In this document: positions 1 through 7,794 of the stretch, piece by piece
Layout: the number at the start of each line of letters is the position of its first letter
Position numbering within the stretch: position 1 is the first letter of the stretch
Source of the DNA: an uncultured Acidimicrobiia bacterium
GTDB lineage: Bacteria; Actinomycetota; Acidimicrobiia; IMCC26256; CALEDW01
Direction: 5' to 3'
Assembly: GCA_937949585.1 (NCBI GenBank)
Contig: CALEDW010000086.1
Location: 1 to 21,413, forward strand
DNA: 21,413 bases
Position numbers and translations under genes: made by a program
Notes under the pieces: model-generated
Database searches by the model: none
Told to the model about the DNA's origin: nothing
Seen by the model: the letters and a program-made list of their open reading frames with translations, nothing else

Positions 1-563
1 TCCTGGCGCTCACCGAGCGGGAGCTCTTCGGCACGGCCACGCAGTTCGCACCGTCACCGATCGGCGAGGGACGCATCGTCGTCACGGGAGCGACGCTGTC
101 GGCGGTGCGCCTCACCGCCCTCGGCGCCGCCGGCGTGGTGGCGGTGGCCGCGACCCTGTTCTTCAGCCGGACCCGCTTCGGGTTGGCGGTGCGGGCCACC
201 ACGGGTGACCCCACCGTGGCCCGGCTCATGGGCGTGCCGGTGCACCGGGTCTATGCCTTCGCCTGGATGACCGCCGGGGCCCTCGCCGGGCTCGCCGCCG
301 CCCTGCTCGCCCCCGCCTTCGGCGGCCTCACCCCCTTCGCCATGACCCGCTTCGGGCTGCGGGCCCTGGCCGGTGCGGTGATCGGCGGGCTCGACTCCAT
401 CGGCGGGGCGATTGCCGGCAGCCTGCTCGTGGGACTCACCGAGTCGCTGGTGGCCGGAACCACCGGCGTGTCCGGCTCGGCCGAGCTCGCGGTGCTCGCA
501 CTGGTGGTCGGGATGCTCTTGCTCCGCCCCCAGGGGCTGTTCGGCAGCGTGGGGGCCCGCTGA
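1..563 (+). CDS. livH: Branched-chain amino acid type ABC transporter permease, LivH family (5' truncated)
   Basis: The reading frame is open from base 3 with no start codon in view, so the gene begins before the window and only its last ~186 codons are seen. The product is one of the two membrane permeases of a Liv/HAAT importer, a class that takes up branched-chain or other amino acids, amides or urea. Seen: long hydrophobic segments, the stretch FGLAVRATTGDP followed by a GxxxxRVYAFAW-like segment, and the C-terminal LLLRPQGLFG that closes most LivH permeases. The stop at 561-563 is followed after one base by the GTG of the fused permease-ATPase, so the genes are co-transcribed and probably translationally coupled. 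The family is clear; the substrate cannot be read from the permease. Confidence 0.9.
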   Translation, partial: LALTERELFGTATQFAPSPIGEGRIVVTGATLSAVRLTALGAAGVVAVAATLFFSRTRFGLAVRATTGDPTVARLMGVPVHRVYAFAWMTAGALAGLAAALLAPAFGGLTPFAMTRFGLRALAGAVIGGLDSIGGAIAGSLLVGLTESLVAGTTGVSGSAELAVLALVVGMLLLRPQGLFGSVGAR

Positions 564-564
564 C

Positions 565-2403
565 GTGCGCCGGGTGGCCCCGACCGTCGCCGGCGCGGTC
601 GTGATCGTCGGGTGCATCGCCTGGTCGTGCACGCTGCCGCCCGTGCGCCTCTCGATCCTCGTGGGGGTGGCCGTCACCGCGGTCGCCGCGCTCAGCCTCG
701 ATCTGCTCGTCGGTCGGGCCGGGGAGCTGTCGCTGGCCCACGGGGCGTTCCTGGGGATCGGGGCGTTCGGTGCCGTCCACGCCGGCAGCCGCGGATGGCA
801 CTGGCTCGCCGCGGTCGCCGTCGCCGTGGTGGTGACCGCGGCCACCGCCACGCTCGTGGGCCTCCCGTCGCTGCGGATCCGGGGTCTGCAGGTGGCGATC
901 ACCACGCTGGCGTTCCAGGTGTTCGCCGAGGTGTTCCTCTTCACCCGCACCGACCTGACCGCTGCGACGCGGACGCTGCCCCGGCCCGCCGAACTGCGCA
1001 CCGACCGGGCCCTGTACCTCGTGGCGGTGGCGGCCGTCGCGCTCACCCTGGCCGTCCGGGCCCGGGTGCGGGCCACGAAGGCCGGACGGGCGTTCGCGGC
1101 GGTGCGCGACACCCCGGATCGGGCCGCGGCGTTCGGGGTGGAGGTCGGGGCGTCCAAGCTCCTGGCCTACGCGTGCTCGGGGGCGCTGGTGGGCCTCGCC
1201 GGGGCGCTGCTGGCCCTCAAGGCCGGGACCATCGCCGCCAAGGACCCGTTCCTGCTGCTCGAATCGCTGCAGCTCGTGGCCGTCGTGGTGGTCGGGGGTA
1301 CCGGTTCGGCGGTCGGGATCATCGCCGCGGCCCTGTTCGTCAAGGGCGCGCCCCAGCTGATCTCCGGCCTGCCCGGCGACCTGGCCCCCGAACGGGTGAT
1401 CCCCATGCTGTCGGCGGGCCTGCTGGTGCTCGTCGTGGTCGTCGCCCCCGGCGGGCTCGGAGGCGTGCTCCGGGCGCTGCGGGCGCGTGCCGGTCGATGG
1501 TACGCCGAGCGCGCCCCTCTGCGGCGCCGGGCCGCCGGGACCGGCGAGAGCCACGACCGGACCGGCGATCCGGTCGTGCCGGCGCGGCTCACGGACGTCG
1601 ATCGTCCTCTCCGGCTGCGCATGCCGGCCCCGGCGGTGCTCGAGGCACAGGAGGTCACCGTCCGTTTCGGCGGGCTCGCGGCGCTCGCCGAGGTGAGCCT
1701 GGAGGTCCGCCGCGGTGAGATCGTCGGGCTCATCGGCACGAACGGTGCCGGCAAGTCGACGTTCCTCAACGCGGTGTCCGGCTTCGTCCCGGCCGCCGGA
1801 TCCGTCCGGTTCCTCGGCGACGAGCTGCTGGGACGCTCCCCGGCCCGCCGCATCTCGCTCGGGGTGGGGCGGACCTTCCAGGATCTCGGCCTGGTGCGGG
1901 CCGAGCGGGTCCTCGACAACGTCCTGCTCGCCCAGCACTGGCTGGCCTCCTACCCCGCCGCGGTGGGGATCGTGGGCCTCGGCGGAGCCGTGCGCACCGA
2001 GACCGAGCTGCGGGAACGGGCCCGCCTGGCGCTGCGCTGCTTCGGGCTCGAGCCGGTGGCCGACGTCCCGTTGGCCGCACTCCCCTACGGCACCATGCGA
2101 CTCGTCGAGATCGCCGCGGTGCTCGCCGCCGGGCCGCAGCTGGTCCTGCTCGACGAAGCCACGGCCGGGCTGGGTGTCGAGGAGGCCGTGCAGTTGGCCG
2201 GGCGCCTCGTGACCGTGCGCGACGCGCTCGACCTCAGCCTGGTGGTCATCGAGCACCACGTCCCGTTCATCCGCCGGACCTGCGACTGGGTGTACTGCCT
2301 CGAGTCGGGTCGGCTGCTCACCGACGGTCCTCCGGAGGCGGTGGCCGCCGATCCGGCCGTGGTCGCCTCCTTCCTCGGGTCTGCCGCAGCAGCGTTGCGG
2401 TGA
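565..2403 (+). CDS. livM-livG: Fused LivM permease - LivG ATPase of Liv/HAAT ABC transporter
   Basis: One 612-residue frame joins two usually separate subunits. Residues ~1-310 are a LivM-type permease with many hydrophobic segments. A charged linker (~310-355) leads into a LivG-type ATPase with Walker A GTNGAGKS (391-398), Walker B LVLLDE (526-531) and H-loop His564. The ABC signature is degenerate: LPYGT at 506-510, where LivG normally has LSYGQ. No stop or frameshift separates the halves. The GTG at 565 sits one base after the livH stop; the longer open frame upstream overlaps livH and is not used. The 3' end overlaps livF by four bases (GTGA). The permease half pairs with LivH in the membrane, and the ATPase half with LivF in the cytoplasm. 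Permease-ATPase fusions of this family are known, so this is uncommon rather than unique. Confidence 0.9.
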   Translation: MRRVAPTVAGAVVIVGCIAWSCTLPPVRLSILVGVAVTAVAALSLDLLVGRAGELSLAHGAFLGIGAFGAVHAGSRGWHWLAAVAVAVVVTAATATLVGLPSLRIRGLQVAITTLAFQVFAEVFLFTRTDLTAATRTLPRPAELRTDRALYLVAVAAVALTLAVRARVRATKAGRAFAAVRDTPDRAAAFGVEVGASKLLAYACSGALVGLAGALLALKAGTIAAKDPFLLLESLQLVAVVVVGGTGSAVGIIAAALFVKGAPQLISGLPGDLAPERVIPMLSAGLLVLVVVVAPGGLGGVLRALRARAGRWYAERAPLRRRAAGTGESHDRTGDPVVPARLTDVDRPLRLRMPAPAVLEAQEVTVRFGGLAALAEVSLEVRRGEIVGLIGTNGAGKSTFLNAVSGFVPAAGSVRFLGDELLGRSPARRISLGVGRTFQDLGLVRAERVLDNVLLAQHWLASYPAAVGIVGLGGAVRTETELRERARLALRCFGLEPVADVPLAALPYGTMRLVEIAAVLAAGPQLVLLDEATAGLGVEEAVQLAGRLVTVRDALDLSLVVIEHHVPFIRRTCDWVYCLESGRLLTDGPPEAVAADPAVVASFLGSAAAALR

Positions 2404-3182
2404 GCGGCCCGTCGCCCACCCCGGGATCCGGCGACCCGCCGGCGCTGGAGCTGGAGCGGCTGGGGGCCGGGTACGGTCCGGTGCCGGTGCTGCACGACGT
2501 GACCCTCCGGGTGGCGCCGGGTGAGATCGTGGCGCTCATGGGCGTGAACGGCGCCGGGAAGTCGACGACCCTGCGGGCCGTGATGGGCCTGCTGGGCCGT
2601 CCCCGCGGTCGGGTGCGCCTGTGGGGCCGGGACGTCACCGGCTGGGCGCCCGAGGCGCTCGTCGCCTCCGGGTTGGCCCTGGTACCCGAGGGGCGGGGGT
2701 TGTTGGGCGAGCTCACGGTGGAGGAGAACCTCGTCGTCGGCGCCTACGCCCGGCGCGACCGGGACGCCGTGGCGGCGACGATGGCCGAGGTGTTCGAGGT
2801 GTTCCCCGTGCTGGCCGAGCGCCGGGACCAGCCGGCCGCGCAGCTGTCGGGGGGCCAGCAGCAGATGCTGGCCATCGCCCGGGCGCTGATGAGCGACCCC
2901 CGGGTGCTGCTCGTCGACGAGGTGTCCCTCGGCCTGTCCCCTGTGGTCACCGAGTCCGTGTTCGGGCTGCTGGCCCGGATCCGGGCCGAGCGGGGAACGA
3001 CGATGCTGGTGGTGGAGCAGAACGTAGCCGCGCTCGACCTCGCCGACCGGGCCTACGTGCTCGAGCAGGGCCGGGTCGTCGACGAGGCGGCCGGGACCGG
3101 GGTGCGGGCCATGCAACGACGCCTGCGGAACACCTACCTCGGTACGACCGGGCGGGACACGGCGGGAAGGAGCGGAGGATGA
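2400..3182 (+). CDS. livF: Branched-chain amino acid type ABC transporter ATPase, LivF family
   Basis: Second cytoplasmic ATPase of the importer, 260 residues, somewhat longer than the usual ~235 because of a Pro/Gly-rich start and a basic tail. Seen: Walker A GVNGAGKST (48-56), signature LSGGQ (149-153), Walker B VLLVDE (169-174), and Gln207 in VVEQN where most ABC ATPases have the switch His; VEQN is normal for LivF. The GTG start overlaps the stop of livM-livG by four bases, and the stop overlaps the next gene's ATG (ATGA), so the four genes form a tightly coupled operon. In the expected heterodimer the consensus LivF signature would face the LivG nucleotide site, and the degenerate LivG signature the LivF site. 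Confidence 0.93.
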   Translation: MSGPSPTPGSGDPPALELERLGAGYGPVPVLHDVTLRVAPGEIVALMGVNGAGKSTTLRAVMGLLGRPRGRVRLWGRDVTGWAPEALVASGLALVPEGRGLLGELTVEENLVVGAYARRDRDAVAATMAEVFEVFPVLAERRDQPAAQLSGGQQQMLAIARALMSDPRVLLVDEVSLGLSPVVTESVFGLLARIRAERGTTMLVVEQNVAALDLADRAYVLEQGRVVDEAAGTGVRAMQRRLRNTYLGTTGRDTAGRSGG

Positions 3183-3496
3183 ACAACCGCTGGTGGCGAT
3201 GGGGACCGTTCGCGGCGATGCTCACCTTCGGCGTCGGGGTGGCCGCCGCCGTGGTGGGCTACCTGCGCCTCAGCCTCGAGCCGGCGGTGGCCCGCCAGCT
3301 CCCCTACCTCGCCTCTGCGGGGATGACGGTGGTCCTGTGCTCGGGTCTCGGCGTCGCGCTGCTCGTGACCTCCCGGCTCGCCGCCCGGTCGGCCGAGGTG
3401 CAGGAGCTGCGGGAGGCGGTGGAGTACCTGGCCGACGTGCTGCGGGACCGGATCGAACGTCCGCCCCGCCGCGACGGTCCTCAGCGCAGCTCGTAG
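3179..3496 (+). CDS. Small two-helix membrane protein of unknown function
   Basis: A 105-residue protein I do not recognise. It begins with an aromatic/basic stretch (MNNRWWRW). Two hydrophobic segments follow (about 10-32 and 41-66), then a charged, heptad-like segment (about 70-92, AEVQELREAVEYLADVL) and a basic tail, so a helical hairpin with a cytoplasmic coiled coil is likely. The ATG overlaps the livF stop as ATGA and has a purine-rich GGAAGGAGCGGAGG stretch just upstream, so it is translated with the Liv operon. Its last 16 bases overlap the 3' end of the convergent monooxygenase gene. An accessory role with the importer is possible from position only; it may simply be a passenger at the operon end. 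Confidence 0.75.
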   Translation: MNNRWWRWGPFAAMLTFGVGVAAAVVGYLRLSLEPAVARQLPYLASAGMTVVLCSGLGVALLVTSRLAARSAEVQELREAVEYLADVLRDRIERPPRRDGPQRSS

Positions 3497-4977
3497 TCGT
3501 CGAGATCGGGCGCGGCCATCACCTCCCGGAAGCGCGCGAACGGCCACGGCCAGGTGGCGGGGATCCCCCGGTCGTCGAGGTACCAGCTGCGACACCCCGT
3601 CACCCAGATCGTCTTGGCCGACGCGGCCACCCGCTCGGCCTCGAAACGCTCGGTCGCCTCGGCGGTGGCGCAGATCTCGGTCACGGTCCCGTCCCGCAGG
3701 CGCTCCAGCAACTGCAGGATGTAGGCGAGCTGCAGCTCGGCCACTTCGATCAGCGAGAAGTTCCCGACCGGCCCGTTGGGACCGTTGAGCATGAACAGGT
3801 TCGGGAAGCCGGGCATCGAGATCGACAGGTAGGCGATCGGACGGGGGTCCCACAGCTCGCTCAGCGTCCGGCCGTCCCGACCGATGATCTCCATCGGCCG
3901 CATGAACCAATCGGTGTGGAACCCCGTGGCCAACACGAGCACGTCGAGCGGGTGGAGCCGTCCGTCGGCGGTGCGCACCCCTTGCGGCTCGACCCGCAGG
4001 ATCTTCTCGGTGACCAGCTCGGCGTTGGGTCGCTGGATCGCCTGGTAGAAGTCGGGCGAGATGATGAGCCGCTTGCAGGCGGCCCGGTAGTCGGGGCGCA
4101 GCTTCTCCCGCAACGCCGGATCGAGCACCGACTGCTCGAGGTTGGCCCTGCACGCCTCCTCGATCATCGCCGCCTCCGGGGACTCGGCGTCGACCACCGC
4201 GTTGGCGAAGAGCGCGAACAGCTCGGAGAGCCGGGCGTGGTTCTCGGCCAGGGCGGCCGGGTCGCGCCGGAACCGCTCCCGCTCTTCTGCGCTGTAGGCG
4301 GGGTTCTCGGCCGGCATGACCCACTGGGCGGTGCGCTGGAACAGCGACAGGTGTTCGACCCGGTCCACGATCGCCGAGACGATCTGCACCGCCGTGGAGC
4401 CCGTGCCGACGATCCCGACCCGGGCTCCGTCCAGCGGTACCGAATGGTCCCAACGGGCGCTGTGGAACTGCGCACCGGTGAAGGTGTCGAGCCCCTCGAT
4501 GTCGGGGAGGCGCGGGTGGTGCAGCACGCCGGTGGCGGCGATCACCACGTCGGCCTCGTCGGTCGTGCCGCGCCTGGTGCGCGCGTGCCAGCGGCCGTCC
4601 CGCCACTCGAGACGGTCGACCTCCTCCCCGAAGCGCACCACCTCCGTCACCCGATGCTCGTCGGCGACCCGCTCGAAGTAGCGTTGGATCTCGGGTCCGA
4701 ACGCGAACCGGTGCGTCCAGTCGGGGTTCAACGCGAACGAGTACGAGTAGAGATGGGAGGGCACGTCACAGGACAAGCCCGGGTACGTGTTCTCCCGCCA
4801 GGTCCCGCCCACCCGGTCGGCCTTCTCGTAGACGACGAGGTCGTGGATGCCGGCCTCGCGCAGTTTGATCACCGAGGCGATCCCGGACATGCCGGCACCG
4901 ATCACGATCACCCGCAGGTGCCGCGGCTCGGGCACGCCGTCGGCCCGCCGGCGGGGGGAGCCCGCGGTCCCGGTCAT
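3481..4977 (-). CDS. Baeyer-Villiger-type flavin-containing monooxygenase
   Basis: A 498-residue FAD- and NADPH-dependent monooxygenase of the class B group, which inserts oxygen into ketones (giving esters or lactones) or oxidises heteroatoms. Seen: an FAD-binding GAGMSG (27-32), the type I BVMO fingerprint FxGxxxHxxxW (F166, G168, H172, W176) followed by Asp177, a second dinucleotide site VGTGSTA (190-196), and a late LATGF motif. No signal peptide, so cytoplasmic. I chose the ATG at 4977; an in-frame TTG at 5013 would add 12 residues without family support. TTGACT ends six bases before this ATG and TTGACG lies 18 bases further upstream, a possible leaderless promoter. It stands alone on its strand, so the substrate is unknown; ketones of steroids or terpenoids are common for the family. 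Confidence 0.88.
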   Translation of the reverse strand: MTGTAGSPRRRADGVPEPRHLRVIVIGAGMSGIASVIKLREAGIHDLVVYEKADRVGGTWRENTYPGLSCDVPSHLYSYSFALNPDWTHRFAFGPEIQRYFERVADEHRVTEVVRFGEEVDRLEWRDGRWHARTRRGTTDEADVVIAATGVLHHPRLPDIEGLDTFTGAQFHSARWDHSVPLDGARVGIVGTGSTAVQIVSAIVDRVEHLSLFQRTAQWVMPAENPAYSAEERERFRRDPAALAENHARLSELFALFANAVVDAESPEAAMIEEACRANLEQSVLDPALREKLRPDYRAACKRLIISPDFYQAIQRPNAELVTEKILRVEPQGVRTADGRLHPLDVLVLATGFHTDWFMRPMEIIGRDGRTLSELWDPRPIAYLSISMPGFPNLFMLNGPNGPVGNFSLIEVAELQLAYILQLLERLRDGTVTEICATAEATERFEAERVAASAKTIWVTGCRSWYLDDRGIPATWPWPFARFREVMAAPDLDDYELR

Positions 4978-4982
4978 GCCCG

Positions 4983-5013
4983 CAGTCAACCGGTCGCCGG
5001 GGCGGAGCGTCAA
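4983..5013 (-). promoter_or_regulatory. Possible promoter of the BVMO gene
   Basis: TTGACG (5013-5008) and TTGACT (4989-4984) are separated by 18 bases, and TTGACT ends six bases before the ATG at 4977. The -35 is good; the -10 is poor because it lacks A at position 2. Confidence 0.3.
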
Positions 5014-5113
5014 ACACCGCCGCCGTGACGCCGGTCACCGGGCCCCCGGGCGTCGCACCCGCCGGTCCGGGGGCACCGCCGGGGTGCGGCCGCCGCCGAC
5101 GGGCCCCGCCCCG

Positions 5114-5131
5114 TATCGTGGGGTGCGGAGG
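5114..5131 (+). promoter_or_regulatory. Putative -10 element and ribosome binding site of nadA
   Basis: TATCGT (5114-5119) is followed by GGAGG (5127-5131), eight bases before the ATG at 5140. The 162-base divergent gap 4978-5139 also contains a 6-bp inverted repeat GACGCC/GGCGTC (5027-5032 and 5049-5054) of unknown meaning. No -35 is clear. Confidence 0.45.
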
Positions 5132-5139
5132 TGAACATC

Positions 5140-6225
5140 ATGGACCTGCTCCACCAACCCGAGCCCCACGACCCGGGCGACGTGCGACCGGCGGCACGAC
5201 CCAAGCCCGGGGTTGCGGGCTCGCCGGCCACCGAGGCGGTCGCCGCCGATCCCGAGATCAGCCGGATGACCACCGCCGACCTGTTGGCGGGCATCGAGCG
5301 ACTCCGCCGCGAGCGCGGCGCGGTGATCCTGGCCCACAACTACCAGATCCCCGAGATCCAGGACCTTGCCGACCACGTGGGGGACTCCCTCGAGCTCTCC
5401 CAGCGCGCCGCGGAGGCCGACGTGGAGCGCATCGTGTTCTGCGGGGTGCGGTTCATGGCCGAAACCGCCGCGATCCTGGCCCCCGAGTCGAAGGTGCTGC
5501 TGCCCGACCCGCTGGCCGGCTGCTCGCTGGCGGCGTCGGTGACCCCCGAGGAGGTGCGGGCCTGGCGGGCCGAGCACCCGGGTGCGGTGGTGGTGGCCTA
5601 CATCAACACCGACGCCGCGGTGAAGGCGGAGGTCGACTACTGCTGCACCTCCGCGAACGCGCTGGAGATCGTGCGGTCGATCCCCGAGGACACCGAGATC
5701 CTGTTCCTGCCCGACATGTTCCTCGGGCTCTACATCGAACGGCAGTTGGGGCGCCGCATCCACCTCTGGCTGGGTGAGTGCCACGTGCACGCCGGCTTTC
5801 GTCCCGAGGACGTCGCCGCCCGCCTGGCCGAGACCCCCGACGCCGACCTGCTGCTCCACCCCGAGTGCGGCTGTGTGAGCGCCTGCATGTACGCCCTCGC
5901 CCAGGGCGACCTGCCCGCCGACCGGACGTTCGTGCTCGGCACCGGCGGCATGGTGCGCCACGTCCGCCAGACCCCCTCGGCCCGCGTCCACATCGTCGGG
6001 ACGGAGGTCGGCATGCTGCACCGGCTCCGCAAGGAGGCCCCCGGCCACGAGTTCCGGGCCCTGAAGGACGACGCAGTGTGCGAGTACATGAAGACGATCA
6101 CGCTGCCCAAGCTGTACCGGTCGCTGCGCGACGACGTGTACGAGGTCTCGGTTCCGACCGACATCGCCGAGCGGGCCCGCACCGCGATCGACCGGATGCT
6201 GGCCGTCACCGCCCCCCGAGCCTGA
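5140..6225 (+). CDS. nadA: Quinolinate synthase A
   Basis: Condenses iminoaspartate with dihydroxyacetone phosphate to quinolinate in de novo NAD synthesis, using a [4Fe-4S] cluster held by three Cys. The 361-residue protein has an early AHNYQIPEIQ, then FCGVRFMAETA (Cys101), a DYCCTSANA segment, HPECGC (Cys243) and VCEYMKTITL (Cys314). Cys101, Cys243 and Cys314 best fit the three cluster ligands, judged from motif position. The N-terminal ~45 residues are a Pro/Ala-rich extension. I start at the ATG at 5140, which has GGAGG eight bases upstream; the GTG at 5131 overlaps that ribosome site. nadB and nadC, often next to nadA, are absent here. The gene meets the GH51 gene end to end with only 6 bases between. 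Confidence 0.95.
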   Translation: MDLLHQPEPHDPGDVRPAARPKPGVAGSPATEAVAADPEISRMTTADLLAGIERLRRERGAVILAHNYQIPEIQDLADHVGDSLELSQRAAEADVERIVFCGVRFMAETAAILAPESKVLLPDPLAGCSLAASVTPEEVRAWRAEHPGAVVVAYINTDAAVKAEVDYCCTSANALEIVRSIPEDTEILFLPDMFLGLYIERQLGRRIHLWLGECHVHAGFRPEDVAARLAETPDADLLLHPECGCVSACMYALAQGDLPADRTFVLGTGGMVRHVRQTPSARVHIVGTEVGMLHRLRKEAPGHEFRALKDDAVCEYMKTITLPKLYRSLRDDVYEVSVPTDIAERARTAIDRMLAVTAPRA

Positions 6226-6231
6226 GCGCCG

Positions 6232-7776
6232 TCACCGCGATCCCGTGGTCGGCCCGGCCGGCTCCAGCGCGACCACGGCGTGGGACGGGCCGGGGAGTCG
6301 GGCACGCAGCTCGGTTCGTTCGGCGGGCCCGCTGACGACGTCCACCTCGAGGGGGCGGGGCACGACGCGCCGCGGCGCCTCCCAGGTGTTGGCGTCCCGT
6401 GGGTCGCCGGTGAGCACGAATGCGTCGGCGAGCCGGAGGGGACCGAACGCCTCGAGCGCCACCTGCAGCTCGGCGTCACGGTCGGGATCGCGGAGCACGA
6501 TGCTCACCAGGACCCGGCCGTCGTCGCCCCGCACAGCGACCGCGTCGCCGACCGGCACGTCGCCGCGCCGGGTCGCCATCTCGGGGGCGACCACCACCGG
6601 GCGCAGCGCCTCGGCCCCCCCGGCCGCCCGCAGCATGCGGAACGGCCAGGCGATCGCCTGGGTGAGCACCCCTTCGGGGCGCACGAGGAGGGGGGCGATC
6701 ACGTTGACGAGCTGGGCCAGGCAGGCGATGCGCACGAGGTCGGCGTGACGGATGAAGGCGTGGAGGTACTGTGCGCACACCAGGGCGTCCTCGAGCGTGT
6801 AGACCTCCTCGAGCAGGGGCGGGGCCTCCCGCCACCCGCCGTCCGGGTTCGTCTCCCGGTACCAGACGTTCCACTCGTCGAAGGCCACGTGCACCAGGTG
6901 CCGGGAGCGGCGCCGGGCCCGCAGGTAGCCCAGCAGCCCCCGGTACCCCTCGAGGTGCTCGTCGATCACCACGCCTTCGGCGAGGAAGGAGCGGGTATCG
7001 CCGTCGTGGTTGCCGCTGTAGCGGTGGGTGGCCACGTAGTCGACCTCGTCCCAACAGTGCTCGAGCACGATCCGGTCCCAGTCCAGCCACGTGGGGAGCC
7101 ACCAGGTGCTCGAACCGCACACCACGGTCTCGATGGTCGGGTCGAGGCCCTTCATCAGGGCCGCGGCCACCCGGGCCCGCTCGGCGTAGGTCGCGGCGGG
7201 CACGTGGCCGGCCTGCCACGGGCCGTCCATCTCGTTGCCGAGGCACCACACCCGCACCCGCCACGGATCGCGCCGTCCGTGCGCGACGCGCTCGTCTGCC
7301 ACCGCAGTGCCCGGCGGCAGGTTCGTGTACTCGAGGAGCTCGGCGGCCTCGGCGGGACCGGCGGTCCCCAGGTTCACCGCCAGCATCGGCTCGCTGCCGA
7401 TCCGGTCGCAGAGCCCCATGAATTCGTGGAGGCCGAACCGGTTGGTCTCGATCGACCGCCATGCGAACTCGGGCCGGCGGGGACGGGTCTCGGGTGGCCC
7501 GATCCCGTCGCGCCACCGGTAGGCGGACACGAAGTTGCCGCCGGGGTAGCGGACCATCGCCGGCCGTAGCGATCGCAACTCCTCGACCACGTCGCTCCGG
7601 TAGCCCTGACCGTCGGCGTGCGGGCTGCCGGGGTCGAACACCCCGCCGTAGACCGCCCGCCCCATGTGCTCCAGGAACCCGGAGAACACGCGGTCGTCCA
7701 CCCGGCCGACCCGGTGGTCGGCGTGGACGCCCACCCGGACCCGGTGGGGCTCGGTGGCGGGACGGGCTTCCGGCAC
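6232..7776 (-). CDS. GH51 family alpha-L-arabinofuranosidase
   Basis: A 514-residue glycoside hydrolase, the usual size for GH51 enzymes, which release terminal alpha-L-arabinofuranosyl units from arabinan, arabinoxylan or similar glycans with retention. Seen: FSGFLEHMGRAVYGGVFDPGS (cut here at 20: residues 31-50), MVRYPGGNF (74-82), the acid/base site CLGNEMDG with Glu182, HRYSGNHDGD, and the nucleophile site FDEWNVWYRE with Glu301. The catalytic barrel is followed by a beta-rich C-terminal part. There is no signal peptide, so it should act in the cytoplasm on imported oligosaccharides. The GTG start lies 19 bases downstream of the rhomboid stop with an AGCGGAGCGGAG stretch between, so the two are probably co-transcribed. 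No sugar transporter or other glycosidase is nearby, so the physiological substrate is open. Confidence 0.9.
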   Translation of the reverse strand: MPEARPATEPHRVRVGVHADHRVGRVDDRVFSGFLEHMGRAVYGGVFDPGSPHADGQGYRSDVVEELRSLRPAMVRYPGGNFVSAYRWRDGIGPPETRPRRPEFAWRSIETNRFGLHEFMGLCDRIGSEPMLAVNLGTAGPAEAAELLEYTNLPPGTAVADERVAHGRRDPWRVRVWCLGNEMDGPWQAGHVPAATYAERARVAAALMKGLDPTIETVVCGSSTWWLPTWLDWDRIVLEHCWDEVDYVATHRYSGNHDGDTRSFLAEGVVIDEHLEGYRGLLGYLRARRRSRHLVHVAFDEWNVWYRETNPDGGWREAPPLLEEVYTLEDALVCAQYLHAFIRHADLVRIACLAQLVNVIAPLLVRPEGVLTQAIAWPFRMLRAAGGAEALRPVVVAPEMATRRGDVPVGDAVAVRGDDGRVLVSIVLRDPDRDAELQVALEAFGPLRLADAFVLTGDPRDANTWEAPRRVVPRPLEVDVVSGPAERTELRARLPGPSHAVVALEPAGPTTGSR

Positions 7777-7794
7777 GGTGCGCTCCGCTCCGCT

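Noticed and set aside
436..2259. Long open frame of 607 codons on the minus strand opposite livM-livG
   Set aside because: Its protein is rich in Gly, Arg, His and Gln with no motif, and the plus strand carries clear permease and ATPase domains. Such mirror frames are expected at this GC content.
3193..5028. 611-codon plus-strand frame opposite the BVMO gene
   Set aside because: Low-complexity composition and no domain; the minus strand has intact FAD and BVMO motifs.
6326..6341. CTGACGACGTCC inside the GH51 gene as a third operator
   Set aside because: The right arm does not match GTCAG and it lies within coding sequence away from any promoter.
7778..7792. Short tandem repeat AGCGG before the GH51 gene
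   Set aside because: Only about three copies of a GC-rich unit; it probably serves as a loose ribosome site.
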